This document shows, in pieces, positions 12,176-22,330 of a stretch of DNA of 64,000 nucleotides. Under the pieces are notes generated by a model that ran no database searches, had not been told where the DNA came from, and saw only the letters and a program-made list of their open reading frames with translations. Both the position numbers and the translations under genes were made by a program. The first letter of the stretch is position 1; every line of letters starts with the position of its first letter. The stretch covers positions 8,791,501-8,855,500 of the forward strand of contig JASXTE010000019.1 of NCBI GenBank assembly GCA_030280995.1. Reading direction: 5' to 3'. This stretch comes from Hemileia vastatrix (Eukaryota > Basidiomycota > Pucciniomycetes > Pucciniales > Zaghouaniaceae).

Positions 12176-14503
12176 ATGTGTTACAACAATGACATTGTAA
12201 GTAATAAGGCAAAACCTTATAACTTAAGACCTAGAGCTGAAAGACCTGTTACAGGACATTCAAATGGAGGGCCAGGACTCTCCCATAATCAACAACACTC
12301 CAACAATGTCTCTGGAGGAAGGGGAAAAGCTTTTAAAGCAGGTTTCAATAAAGAAGTCAAAAAATACATTACAAGAACAAGTTCACTCCCTATCCACCCT
12401 ACTGAACACCTTGACAATAAGAGTCAACAACATAGTGGACCAGATCAACAATCTGGAAAAAAGATCAGCTCAAGGTTTCATAGAAGTCAACCAAGCTCTA
12501 GTGGACATAAAGACTCAACCACCAACAGTGGCACCCAACAATTCCATAGCAACACCTCCAGCCCAAGAGGAGGACCAAAAAATTACAGTAAGCAAATGGA
12601 AATGGGACTGGTAAGCCCAAAATTACAACAATACTCCTCAACAAGGATCCAACAATCACCCTTACAGGGGAAAGCCAAGGAGAGGCAGGGGAAATGGGGT
12701 AAGACCTTGGTGAGTCATCCAACTTCTTATGATCAATTGCATCAACCTAACAATGAATTACTTATAGGTAATGAGATTGATAAGGAAATATTGGATATAA
12801 TTGATAATGATTTAAAAGATTATTCATTTGAAAAAAATATGTTAAACTTGTCTTTGCACAAAGACAATGTAGATAGTTTTATTGATCACCAGGATAATGC
12901 TATTAATATTAAAATAAAATCAAATGATGAGTCTTCTGAGTTGGACACAGAAAAAATAGGATATTTTTTAAAAGAAAATACAATGGAATCAAAGATAATA
13001 AGTAAATTATTATTGAGAATTGAAAAATTGGAAGAGTTCTCAAAAGAGTCAAACAATAATACAGAAAAGGTATTATTACAGCTAACACAATCATTGAGTG
13101 CAACAGCCAATAGATTAAAAATTATTGAAAATTCAAATAATGAATTAGTCAATGAGAATAAGGGCTTAAAATCTGAGATTAGAAATTTAGAAAATAAATT
13201 AGAACACTCTCAGAATATTATGGCTACCATTGAGGGACGTGTTAAATTTTCTTTTTCAAATGTAAATGACACCCTAACTCATGTACCTGTAATAAAAGAT
13301 AGGTTACAAAGAGTAGAAATTGAGGTAGCCAACATTTTGAAAAATACTGAAACAATAAAGGATAATACCTCTTATGTAGAAAGAGTACCAGTTTTTATGA
13401 AACACTCTGATGATAAACCAATGATTGAACATGAACATAGTGTTATGGGCTCTGAGAATATAAAATCAGTAAAAGATGAAATAAATGATCATCTTTCTAA
13501 AGTAAGTGAATTACTCAATATTCCTCAGGTTAGGGAAGCAAAAACTAGCCAAAAGAACTGGCCTAAGTTAGATCCGTACCCTTCTTTTGACGGGGATTCA
13601 AAATCTGATTGGCAACAATTCATACAAAGAATTGATAACTTAAAATTTTCATACAAATTACCTGATGAAGAAATTACTTCAAAGTTAATACCTTTATTTA
13701 CAGATGTGGCCTTATTATGGTTTGAATCTGTATTGAGTGAGGGAATTAATTACTCCTGGAATGAATGGAAGGCACTAATTGAAAGGCAATTTGGTGGCCC
13801 AAAATTTAGAATCACTCAACAAAGATTGTATGAAATGGCCAGATATAATCCAAATTCTGGAGATAAACCTATGGTATTTTTAATTAATTTAATAAAAATC
13901 ATGAAAGCCATGGATCCAAAAATGGATTATGAAGAGTGGAAAGAAAAGATAATATACAAGTTACCTATATCAGTTAGAGACATTATTGTAGCTAGAACTG
14001 AAAACATCAGAGATACCTCTGCGTTCATTAATATATGTAATGAAATATTATTAAACCACAAATATGAAACCAAGTATATTAATTACAGACAAAGTGTTGA
14101 CGTGGTAAAACCTACTACAAGTAAATTACCAGTGGAGAAGAAAAAACCTTCAGCTCCCCTTGTCCCTAAAAGACAAGAGAATAACATTTATTATAAATTT
14201 AATGAACCTTGGGTCAAGGGTCACACGTGTCAGAAAAGAATAAATGTTATTGAAACCTCCCAGAATTCTGAGCCAAGTAGTCATGAAGATGAAAATATGG
14301 AATCCAGTGAGGATTGTAAAAGTAATATATCTTACAGTGATGATGAGAATGAGATATTTGTATTAGAACAGGATATAATGTTCCTGAATGATGCTATACC
14401 TCATACAGATACATCTTCAACTTCCATTGAAGAAGCTGAAATAATTAAAGATGTATCTCATGATACTTACAAAATAACACCTATCAGACACTACGCAATA
14501 TAG
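12176..14503 (+). CDS. gag: el.1 Gag, truncated by a MITE
   Basis: ATG 12176 opens the structural Gag frame (MCYNNDIVSNKAKPYNLRPR); the frame extends upstream only through non-ATG codons. The N-terminal 200 residues are basic and rich in Ser, Gln and Asn. Residues about 280-410 are coiled-coil-like. Residues about 465-645 form the capsid-like retrotransposon gag domain (YPSFDGDSKSDWQQFIQRI ... KLPISVRDIIVARTEN). The zinc knuckle is degenerate: el.2 has CYKC..PW.KGHKC, whereas this copy reads YYKF..PWVKGHTC and has lost two cysteines. True gag ends at about 14486, and the last few codons and stop come from the MITE. Deleting the 266-bp MITE joins gag and pol in one frame, so the native product was a Gag-Pol polyprotein. 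Confidence 0.85.
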   Translation: MCYNNDIVSNKAKPYNLRPRAERPVTGHSNGGPGLSHNQQHSNNVSGGRGKAFKAGFNKEVKKYITRTSSLPIHPTEHLDNKSQQHSGPDQQSGKKISSRFHRSQPSSSGHKDSTTNSGTQQFHSNTSSPRGGPKNYSKQMEMGLVSPKLQQYSSTRIQQSPLQGKAKERQGKWGKTLVSHPTSYDQLHQPNNELLIGNEIDKEILDIIDNDLKDYSFEKNMLNLSLHKDNVDSFIDHQDNAINIKIKSNDESSELDTEKIGYFLKENTMESKIISKLLLRIEKLEEFSKESNNNTEKVLLQLTQSLSATANRLKIIENSNNELVNENKGLKSEIRNLENKLEHSQNIMATIEGRVKFSFSNVNDTLTHVPVIKDRLQRVEIEVANILKNTETIKDNTSYVERVPVFMKHSDDKPMIEHEHSVMGSENIKSVKDEINDHLSKVSELLNIPQVREAKTSQKNWPKLDPYPSFDGDSKSDWQQFIQRIDNLKFSYKLPDEEITSKLIPLFTDVALLWFESVLSEGINYSWNEWKALIERQFGGPKFRITQQRLYEMARYNPNSGDKPMVFLINLIKIMKAMDPKMDYEEWKEKIIYKLPISVRDIIVARTENIRDTSAFINICNEILLNHKYETKYINYRQSVDVVKPTTSKLPVEKKKPSAPLVPKRQENNIYYKFNEPWVKGHTCQKRINVIETSQNSEPSSHEDENMESSEDCKSNISYSDDENEIFVLEQDIMFLNDAIPHTDTSSTSIEEAEIIKDVSHDTYKITPIRHYAI
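12264..12614 (+). CDS. overlapping ORF within gag (frame B)
   Basis: A 116-residue ORF wholly inside gag in another frame. It starts MEGQDSPIINNTPTMSLEEG and ends SKWKWDW. Heptad-like spacing (LLNTLTIRVNNIVDQINNL) suggests a coiled coil. The same protein frame occurs in el.2 (31529-31068: MEGQQYPQAENMSIEEK ... KWKWNW) and in the relic at 3505. There the residues are conserved although the DNA has diverged, and gag stays readable across the same bases in el.1 and el.2. It may be made by leaky scanning past the gag ATG 88 bases upstream. Function unknown. Chance overlap is possible but is argued against by three copies. Confidence 0.6.
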   Translation: MEGQDSPIINNTPTMSLEEGEKLLKQVSIKKSKNTLQEQVHSLSTLLNTLTIRVNNIVDQINNLEKRSAQGFIEVNQALVDIKTQPPTVAPNNSIATPPAQEEDQKITVSKWKWDW

Positions 14504-14752
14504 GGGGTGGACTTGCTAGCAAGTCCCCAACCTGAACTCAGACTGAACTCAGATGGAACTCAGACTGAACTCATACTGAACTCATACTGAACTCTACTTG
14601 AAGACCCACAAAAACTGTTATGGTGAGTGGTGTTCATCCCTGATTGTATGGTTCCTTTTTCAATAGCTCAATGTGTGTTCAATCTGTGGTGAATTTGAGT
14701 CCAAGGTTGCGGACTTGCTAACAAGTCCGCCCCCCGTATTGCGCGGTGTGAG
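14487..14752. mobile_element. 266-bp MITE in gag-pol of el.1
   Basis: The ends are inverted repeats of about 38 bp: GACACTACGCAATATAGGGGG at the left, and CACACCGCGCAATACGGGGGG on the minus strand at the right. Each has a subterminal palindrome (GGACTTGCTAGCAAGTCC at the left). The interior has a short tandem ACTGAACTCA-like repeat. Comparison with el.2 gives the empty site as CTATCA-CACCTG. No convincing target duplication beyond two bases is seen. The length is not a multiple of three, so it shifts the frame. There is no coding capacity. Confidence 0.8.
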
Positions 14753-14778
14753 CACCTGTTATTATATGTGGAAGAGAA

Positions 14779-16038
14779 ATGAATTCCATTCTTGACACTG
14801 GGGCTGCAGGTAGTGTAGTTTATATTAATACATTAATGAAACTTGACAGTAAGTATAAGGAAAAACTAGAACCTGTTCAGACAAAGAACTGGAGGGGTTT
14901 TGGTTCAATATTAAATCCAATTGGCAAATACAAAACTGCTGTATTCTTTAAATATAATAATAAATATGTAAGAGCAGTTTGTAAATTCGTAGTAATGGAT
15001 AATAATAATTGTAGTGATTGGTTTATTATTGGCAATGATTTATTGACAAAATTTGGAATTAAACTAGATCCTGCAAACAGTTGTTTTACCATAGGAGTGA
15101 ATGGCAAGAGAAAATTCAAGATATTTTCTGAGAATTCAGTGTATGCCATTTCTCCTAGAGAAGAACAACTGCAAGGTGGAAGAACCACCAATGAAGTGGT
15201 TGAATTGGAAAATGAAATCCAAAAGGCCTCTTTCAGTCCTCAACTCTCAAAAATTGAAGAAGAAAATATTTTGAGATTGATTAAATCATATCCTATGGAA
15301 TTTACTCATGGTTCAAATGAATTAGGATTGGTCAAAGACCATGAGATGAAAATCTCTCTAAGCTGTGATTTGGATAATATTCCTGGCAGTCTAAAAAAGA
15401 AACCTTACCCAGCATTTCCTGCAAAAAGGAAAGATATTGAAGACAATATAAAAATGTTGTTGGAAATGGGTATTGTTGAAAAAGTGGACACAACACCTAA
15501 GTATTGTGTCATTTCACCAGTATTGATCTCTTATGAAAAAGATAAGGCAAGATTATGCGGTGATTATAGAGCTCTGAATACATACACAGTAGATGATATT
15601 TACCCTCTACCAAGGATAGCTTCTATCCATGCTACTTTACAAGGAGCAAAATATATTTCCTGTCTGGATGGAAACAAAGGTTACCACCAGATTCCTGTGG
15701 AAAGAAATTCTCAAAATCACTTATTAAAAACCACACATATGGGTATATATAAGTATGTGAGAATGCCATTTGACCCAAAGAATGCGCCTTCAGTTTTCCA
15801 AAAATTGATGGATAGTGTTTTTCATCAGGAAATGGTTGAAGGATGGCTATTGGTCTATATTGATGACATCATAGTGTTTTCAAAAACTTATGATGAACAT
15901 TTAAATCACCTGAAAAGAGTCTTTCAAAGAATGGATGAAATTAATATGACAATTGCATTAAAGAAATGTAAATTTGGATTCCAATCTTTGAAAGTACTAG
16001 GACATGTTGTATCTGGATTACAAATTTGTGTTGACTAG
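14779..16038 (+). pseudogene. pol: el.1 pol, protease and reverse transcriptase
   Basis: First open part of pol. The aspartic protease active site is SILDTGAAGSVV at the start. Residues about 60-110 hold the GND motif. The reverse transcriptase starts near 15340 and includes LCGDYRALNTYTVDDIYPLP, the substrate loop LDGNKGYHQIPVE and the catalytic LVYIDDIIVFSK near 15850-15890. The frame stops at TAG 16036-16038, in the RT thumb (CVD*NKVAAIKN), where el.2 reads CVDQNKVAAIKN. This is a nonsense change (CAG to TAG) rather than a frameshift. Upstream it was fused to gag before the MITE arrived. Confidence 0.9.
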
Positions 16039-16044
16039 AATAAG

Positions 16045-17199
16045 GTGGCAGCAATAAAAAACATTGGTATACCTAAGAATGTAAAAGAAATTCAAAGTTT
16101 TTTAGGTATGTGTGGATATTATAGACAATATATAAAAAATTACCAATCTATTGCAGCTCCTTTGACAACATTAATCAGGAAAAATGAGGCTTTCATTTGG
16201 AATAATGAAAGACAACATGTCTTTAATAAATCAAAGGAATGTTTAATGACAGCTCCAATTTTGGGACTTCCAGATTTCACCTTACCTTCTATCTTGTACA
16301 CTGATGCAAGCTTCATAGGTTTAGGTGCTGCTTTACAGCAAAAACAGATAATAAATGGAAAATTATCTGAAGTAGTTATCTGTTATATATCCAGAACCTT
16401 AAGAAAAACTGAATTAAGGTATGGTGCCACACAGTTAGAATGTTTAGCCGTGGTGTGGGCTTTGGAGAAGCTTCATTACTATCTGGAAGACCAGAAGTTT
16501 GAACTTATAACAGATTGCAGTGCAGTAAAATCATTTCTAAACATGAAAACACCTAATAGGCACATGTTTAGATGGCAACTAGCTGTACAAGAGTACAGAG
16601 GAAGAATGACAATCACTCACAGAGCAGGAACATTGCATTCTAATGTGGATTTATCATCTAGAAGTCCTTTGCCAAATGATGCTGACAACCCAGCTTATGT
16701 ACCTGAAAATGAGGTTATACATATATTTGGGATTTATATAGTGGATTTAGAAGAAGAATTTATGCAAACTATATTAGAAAATTATTCATCTGATAAAGAT
16801 TTGTCTAAACTATCTACCATTCTTAATGATCAAACAAATGCCTCCATGAGTGCATTAATTAAAACCTTGCCTCCAAAGTATAAAAATGCATTGGAAAAAG
16901 GTAAATTATCAATTGAAGATGGATATATATATTACAGGAAAAAGTTAAGTAATGTTATAGTAATACCACCTTCTATGAAAGAGTTAATGTTGAGTACATG
17001 TCATGATGACATCTTAGCTGGTCATTTTGACTTTAACAAAACATTAACCAGAGTTAAAAATACAGCCTGGTGGATAAACATGAAAGAAGATGTACAAAAA
17101 TACATTGAAACATGTGACTCTTGTCAGAAATCTAAAAGATTAACTGGTAAGAGAGCTGGGTTGTTACAACAAATAGAGCAGCCAAAAGCTCCATGGTAA
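16045..17199 (+). pseudogene. pol: el.1 pol, RT end, RNase H and integrase zinc domain
   Basis: In the same frame as the preceding segment. It begins in the RT connection (VKEIQSFLGMCGYYRQYIKN). RNase H follows, with ILYTDASFIGLGAALQQK and the later LECLAVVWALEKLHYYL. It continues through a linker to the integrase HHCC zinc domain (HDDILAGHFDFNKTL ... CDSCQKSKR). It stops at TAA 17197-17199 just after KAPW, where el.2 reads KAPWELINMDF, so this is a second inactivating change. Confidence 0.9.
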
Positions 17200-17226
17200 A
17201 TTATAAACATTGATTTTGTAACTGGC

Positions 17227-18291
17227 TTGCCATTAGCAGGAAAAGAAATTTTCAATTCTTGCTGGGTAATTGTGGATAGATTAACAAAAATGTGTAAGTT
17301 TATCCCTACCCATAAAGAGGTATCTGCAAAAGACTTGGCATTATTATGGTGGACTCAGATGATGAATACTGCTGGGTTCCCTAAAGCCATAATCTCTGAC
17401 AGAGATCCTAAATTTACTTCAGAGTTCTGGAAATCTTTGATGGAAGTATCAGGTTGTCAATTGAAATTGTCTACAGCACACCATCCACAAACTGATGGGC
17501 TGGCTGAGAGAATGATACAAACTCTAGAAGACATGATCAGAGGATATTGTGCCTTTGGATTAGAATACAAAGACAATGAGAAATTCACACATGACTGGGT
17601 AACATTAATTCCTGGCCTTGAATTCGCTTATAATAGCACAACTCATTCTGTAACAGAGAAGAAACCATTTGAACTCTGGCTGGGATACGTACCAAATACC
17701 CCAGTAAATCATTTAAATAAATTACTAAGGTTAGATATACACCCTGGTACTAAATCCTTTATTCATATGCAACAAATGTGTAGAAAGCATGCAGAAGAAT
17801 GCATACAAAAAGCATTTGAATATGAAAAGAAAAGGTGGGACAAATCTCATAAAGAATTTGAATTTAAAAAGGGAGATGAAGTCCTCATATCAACACTACA
17901 TTTTAGCTTACAAGGTAATGTTAAATTAAAGAATCCCTTTGTAGGACCTTTTGTAGTAAGCAAAATGGTTGGTAATAATGCAGTGGAAGTCATATTATAT
18001 GCTCCATATAATAGGAAACATCCAGTTTTCCCTATCTCATTATTGAAACCTTACCATGCAAATGATCCTGACTTATTTCCAAAAAGAAGGGGAAGGCCTA
18101 AAAAGCAACCTGAAGAAATTGTGGAAAAAGCAGAGATTGAAAAAATACTCAAGAAAAGAATCCTTACTAAAGAAAAAGGAACTGAGTATTTACTAAGATT
18201 TAAAGGGAAATCAAATGAATTTGATAAATGGATACCTGAAAAAGAAATTTCTAATTTATCCACCCTTCTTAAAAAATTTAAACAGAAATAA
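17227..18291 (+). pseudogene. pol: el.1 pol, integrase core, AT-hook and chromodomain
   Basis: The integrase catalytic core is readable: VDRLTKMCKFIPTHK, then ISDRDPKFTSEFW and DGLAERMIQTLED, giving the D,D-35-E residues. The GPF/Y-type region FVGPFVVSKMVGNNAVEV follows. RGRPKK at 18088-18105 is an AT-hook core. After it comes a chromodomain-like segment (18129-18255, EKILKKRILTKEKGTEYLL ... DKWIPEKEI). The frame is shared with upstream pol, so the wild-type element had one continuous reading frame ending at 18291. Both C-terminal modules would bind chromatin or DNA and guide insertion. Confidence 0.85.
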
Positions 18292-18451
18292 ATTTCTGTT
18301 CAACCAGATTAGGGGTTAAAAAAGGAGTACTCATAATATTTTATTGTGTTTTATTTCTTTAAAGTTTAATCTTTAATGCTACAGAATTATTCTGAATACC
18401 TGAAAATTACAAATAAATAAATAAAATGTATAACTTATCATTTTTTTTATT

Positions 18452-18471
18452 GTTTTTTTTGGGTGGGCGAG
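18452..18471 (+). other. possible polypurine tract of el.1
   Basis: T-rich sequence passes into GGGTGGGCGAG directly before the 3' LTR. The el.2 counterpart reads GGGTGAGGGAG on its coding strand. The position fits second-strand priming. Confidence 0.4.
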
Positions 18472-19973
18472 TGTCAGTCTGTATATCCCCAGGACTGAGT
18501 AAAAAGTGCTTATAAGTTAAGTTAAAATCATGAACTATACATGGGAACAATAAATGAGAGTACACACACAGTATACATAAGTAAAATTATGATAATACAC
18601 AAAAAATGCCATTATAACACCTTATATACACGCATATATCCACCTTTTATAGGTCTTATGTACTTAATATTAAGTTTGAATATGTTAGGGTAATCTTATG
18701 AACCTTAAGTATAAGGCTACATAATTTTTAAGTACACTTAAAGCTTTTATATTCATTGTTTTACGCAAAAAACAAGAAATGTGCTTTATTTCACTTAAAA
18801 GTTGACTATATGTGCTATAAAATTGAGAATATCAAAAATGCGCTTTGACAGATCAATTGAGCTCATTTAGGACTATTGATTTGGCTATTTAAAAGCATAA
18901 AAATAACACTTTTCAAATTTGGTGTTTTTTATGCCAGAAATGGCTTCTGTGTACTGGCCACATACTGCCTGCTTTTTTCCCGTGTGAATAGCTTCATTTT
19001 TAGAAAAGTTAGCTTTTTCACACTATAATTACCCCACATTCTATGCCCACTGTGAGGAAACACACTAAAATAGGCGACAGGCGCTTATTTAGTGTCCTAG
19101 CTTAATTAATAGTGCATTGACCTTGTTTATATGCACTAATTTCATTAATAACCTCATTCTTGGCATCTTATTTCATCACCATGCTTAAAATTTGCCTAAT
19201 TTTAGTCAAGGATTTACCCGTGCAAGCGCCTGCCAAGGACTGCATGTAGTTACCCCACATCTCACGCTTTGTTTTAAGGTTTTTTGGTGGTTTCTCAGTC
19301 AATTTTGGTTATTTTTGGATGGGAATTTCACGTAGTATAATGTCAGGATTAGCCCCTCCATTTCTAAAGTAAATCCCCCTTATTCTTAAGCTATTATTAA
19401 CCTTAAAAAGTCTCCTTTAGTCTTTCATATTATTGTTTTATACACATATACTCTCTTTTTGTCTTTTCCTTTAATTTTGATGGATTTCCCTTAATATTAT
19501 AGGATTTTGGCAGTTGTTACTTGTCTAATTATGTCATGGATCACTAGGGATGTTGATGGGCAGGTCTATTAGTGGATTTGAGGCGTCTTTAACTGTGTAT
19601 TGGATGGTATATCAAGGGATTTATTGGGGAACTCATTGTGTATAAAAGGAGGAGGTTTTTGGGTCTTGTTTCTACATTCTTTATCATGAGCAATTTACCA
19701 ATATAACCAAATAAATTACAATACATATCAATTATTACTTTTATAGGACTTTTGAATAGTATCTGAATTATAAATTCTATTTTTCTACCAACTACAAAGA
19801 TTGTAAGCCATATATAAAAATAGTGAGAGTTATATTACTGAGACCTTTAGTTTTGATTATATTTTACTACTTATTGGATTTAGATTACAGTATTCATATA
19901 GGACCATTAAAATCTTCTAGACAACTAACTATTCAAGCTAGTTCACGTCCTTGTACTTGACCTTAGCCTGACA
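18472..19973 (+). repeat. 3' LTR of el.1
   Basis: 1502 bp, collinear with 10086-11587. The TATA box is at 19641-19649. Differences from the 5' LTR are scattered; only a few are CpG-type, such as AATGCGCT against AATGTGCT. Confidence 0.95.
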
Positions 19974-20405
19974 AACAGTGACTGAAAATTGCAAGGAAAA
20001 CCAAAAAAAATAGGGCATATAATGAACATAGTTGATGGCATCAAATTGTTTTCTGGTAAAAGTGTCCAGAAAAATTTTTCCCAACTTTGTGCTGGATACC
20101 TTTGCTATATAATGTTGGCTAGGTGCATATTTTTTTTAAGAGAAGTGAGGTGCTCCTAATAAAAGTGTCCAGCAAAAGTTTGGGAGAACTTGTGCTGGAC
20201 ACTTTTGCCAAAAAACAATTTGATACCATCAATTATGTTCATTATATGGCATATTTTTTTGGTTTTCCTTTCAATTTTTAGTCACTGGTTTTGTCCAAAG
20301 TGTCTGGCACAAGTTCATCCTAACTTGTTCTGGAAACTTTTCCAATATGAAGTTGGTAAGGTGCATTTTTATTTAAGAGAAGTGAGGTGTTACTCATAAA
20401 AGTTT
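19974..20405. repeat. foldback repeat 1, inner left arm, loop and right arm
   Basis: After el.1 the left arm continues from AACAGTGACTGAAAATTGC to about 20110. The right arm, about 20165-20415, is its reverse complement. Matching blocks include GGTTTTCCTTTCAATTTTTAG, ATATAATGAACATA and TTGATGGCATCAAATTGTTTT. Pairs of GTGTCCAGCA.AAGTT and AACTTGTGCTGGACACTTT make smaller nested palindromes. It has no coding capacity. It looks like a foldback DNA transposon or large MITE that predates el.1. Confidence 0.75.
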
Positions 20406-20409
20406 CCAG

Positions 20410-20640
20410 AACATTTTATTGAAGTAAGGGATGGGTATCACCAAATATACAAGTCAATTTTTTTTTTGCAAGTCTCATATAAAAATTTGGCAATACCACC
20501 CCCCCCCCCCCCCTGTATTTTATTGAATTAAGGGAAGGGTATCACCAAATTTTCAAGTCAAAAATTTTTTTAAAGTCTGATATGAAAATTTGGCAATACC
20601 CCCCCACCCCCCTGCAATTTATTGTATTAAAGAAATAAAA
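20410..20640. repeat. minisatellite M, reverse orientation, about 2.5 units
   Basis: Units of roughly 100 bp contain TTTTATTGAATTAAGGGA, GGGTATCACCAAATTTTCAAGTC and TTTGGCAATACC followed by a C run and TGCA. The same unit occurs in the opposite orientation at 52905-53340. In both places it follows the 3' end of a TET-like gene. Confidence 0.75.
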
Positions 20641-21038
20641 TGGAAAAAAAATTTAAAAATGAAAATTTCATCAACCAATTATTTTCACCAGTCCAAATCA
20701 AGTTTTCCAATTTTATATAATAGCCAGTAGAATGACCTAAGGCCAGATGCACTATCATATAAAATCAGAAAACCATCTTGATGTAACTTTAAAAAATAAT
20801 TTGAAGAGAAAAATCCAAATTCAAATGCAAAAAAAAATTAAAAGGAAAAATAAAATTGAAAAAAAGGAAAATTCAAAAAAATTAAAAAAGATATAAAAAT
20901 AAAATAAAAATAAAAAATTTAATAAATGAGAAAAAAAAAGAAAAAAAATGGATGAAAATATTTAATGATTTAAAATTTTTAATAATATTTTAGTTATCAT
21001 GCTTGATAGATCTACTAAGAACAATTTTTTCAACTAAT
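20641..21038. other. A-rich 3' flank of the TET-like pseudogene
   Basis: Mostly A-rich low-complexity sequence downstream of the minus-strand TET-like stop at 21039. No gene or repeat boundary is recognised. Confidence 0.5.
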
Positions 21039-22330
21039 TTATTTTTGATTATTAATACGATTAATAAGACCTTCATTAAATTGGAATGAACAGCCAAAAT
21101 GGGTAAATTCTTGACAAGAAACTAAAGATGGAGGTGCTTTAGTTTTTTGATGCCAATGTTGAGAAGAATTCCATATAGCCTCAAGTATTCTATTGGCACC
21201 ACCAAAATCAATAATACATTTATGGTCAGGAAAATAAAGACCATGTCCCTCTTCGGAAGAGGGTGATGGAATAGGAAGACCAGTCCCTGGATTAATATAA
21301 CAGAAAATTCCAAAAGTTAGACAATTTTTATCATGTTTATCTAGATGAGCATTATTGTAGAATCCTTTATAAGTGATGATAACATTGGAACAAAAAACAT
21401 AAGAATTTATTGCTTCTTCCCATTCAGGATCAGACCAATTTGGTAAACCAGATTTTAAAGCAAGTTGATGGTTTTTTTGAAAATCTTGAATACATAATTT
21501 TTTAAATCAATTTGCCAAGAAAATATTAAATGATCCATAAGAATTCCATTGTTTCAGATATTCCTCCATTTGCTCCTATTTAAAATTTTTCAATAAAGAA
21601 TAAATTCCTGAAATATATGTCAAAATTAAAAATTACTTAAAATAAAAAAAAATATTTACATACCAAAAAAAACTCCTTGATAATATCCTGGTCACCAACC
21701 AAAACCTTTCATGACACCAAAAATCAGATTTTTATTTGATAAGGGTTGTTGAACCAAAGCCATTTGATAGAGAGTAAAAAATAAATCCAAAAGCTAGCAA
21801 AAACTTCATCCTTTTTCCCATTAAATGAATGAACTTCTAAGATGAATTGAGGTTTGTATCCGTTATTGACAACTGCAACAATGACATCTATACCGCCTTC
21901 TGTAAGGTTTTTGATGTTTTTGTAAAAAAGAAATTTCTTAAGATTTGATATTGAAGTCTTATAAAATTTGAGATCATCCAAATGTCCAAAGAATGTTTTG
22001 CAAAATATCTTCATCCTAATCAACTTTCTATTTTGATAAAAAATTTTCTTTAAATTGCTTGATTCCTTAGCTGGTTCCATTATTTTCTGCTTTTTATTTT
22101 CTGGTAAGGAAAGATCAGATTGATTGGGAAAAGGAATAGATTCAAAGGACATTGAAGATATAGAAGAAAGTAAAGATAAAGAAGAAGAAGTTGAATATAT
22201 TTGATGGTTATTCTTGGAGTTTTCAAGTTTTGATGACAAGGAAGAAAGAGATGACAGAGAGGATAAAGATGATTTAGAAGAAATTGATGAAAATGAAAAT
22301 GAGCAACTTAAATTTTCCAAAGCAATCTCC
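21039..22330 (-). pseudogene. TET/JBP-like 2OG-Fe(II) oxygenase, decayed copy
   Basis: The minus strand from about 21585 to the stop at 21039 reads a domain nearly collinear with the gene at 51983-52615. It contains SNVIITYKGFYNNAHLDKHD, LTFGIFCYINPGTGLPIPSP, GHGLYFPDHKCIIDFG, an IWNSSQHWHQKT stretch and THFGCSFQ. HLD (21339-21347) is the expected iron-binding HxD, and the His of WHQKT is a candidate third ligand. In this family such enzymes oxidise 5-methylcytosine, but activity here is unproven. An in-frame TGA near 21510 (LAN*FKKLC, where the other copy reads LAFRLKKLC) breaks it. An upstream exon-like ORF (to about 22095, with a Ser-rich start to 22330) and an intron with GTATGT...TTTCAG lie before it. 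Further exon scraps may reach about 22980. Confidence 0.7.

Larger units (their letters stand above)
10086..19973 (+). mobile_element. el.1, complete Ty3/gypsy chromovirus-like element
   Basis: Two direct LTRs of exactly 1502 bp each (10086-11587 and 18472-19973) start TGTCAG and end CTGACA. Between them lie leader, gag, protease, RT, RNase H, integrase and chromodomain on the plus strand. The left flank ACCAG and right flank AACAG fit a 5-bp target duplication with one change, and joining the flanks restores the foldback repeat. The LTRs differ at roughly 25 positions by eye. Gag-pol carries a 266-bp MITE and two in-frame stops, so the element is not autonomous. Confidence 0.95.

Noticed and set aside
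21122..21313. Minus-strand frame MEFSVILIQG...
   Set aside because: Wrong frame over the TET-like pseudogene. The adjacent frame carries the conserved domain.
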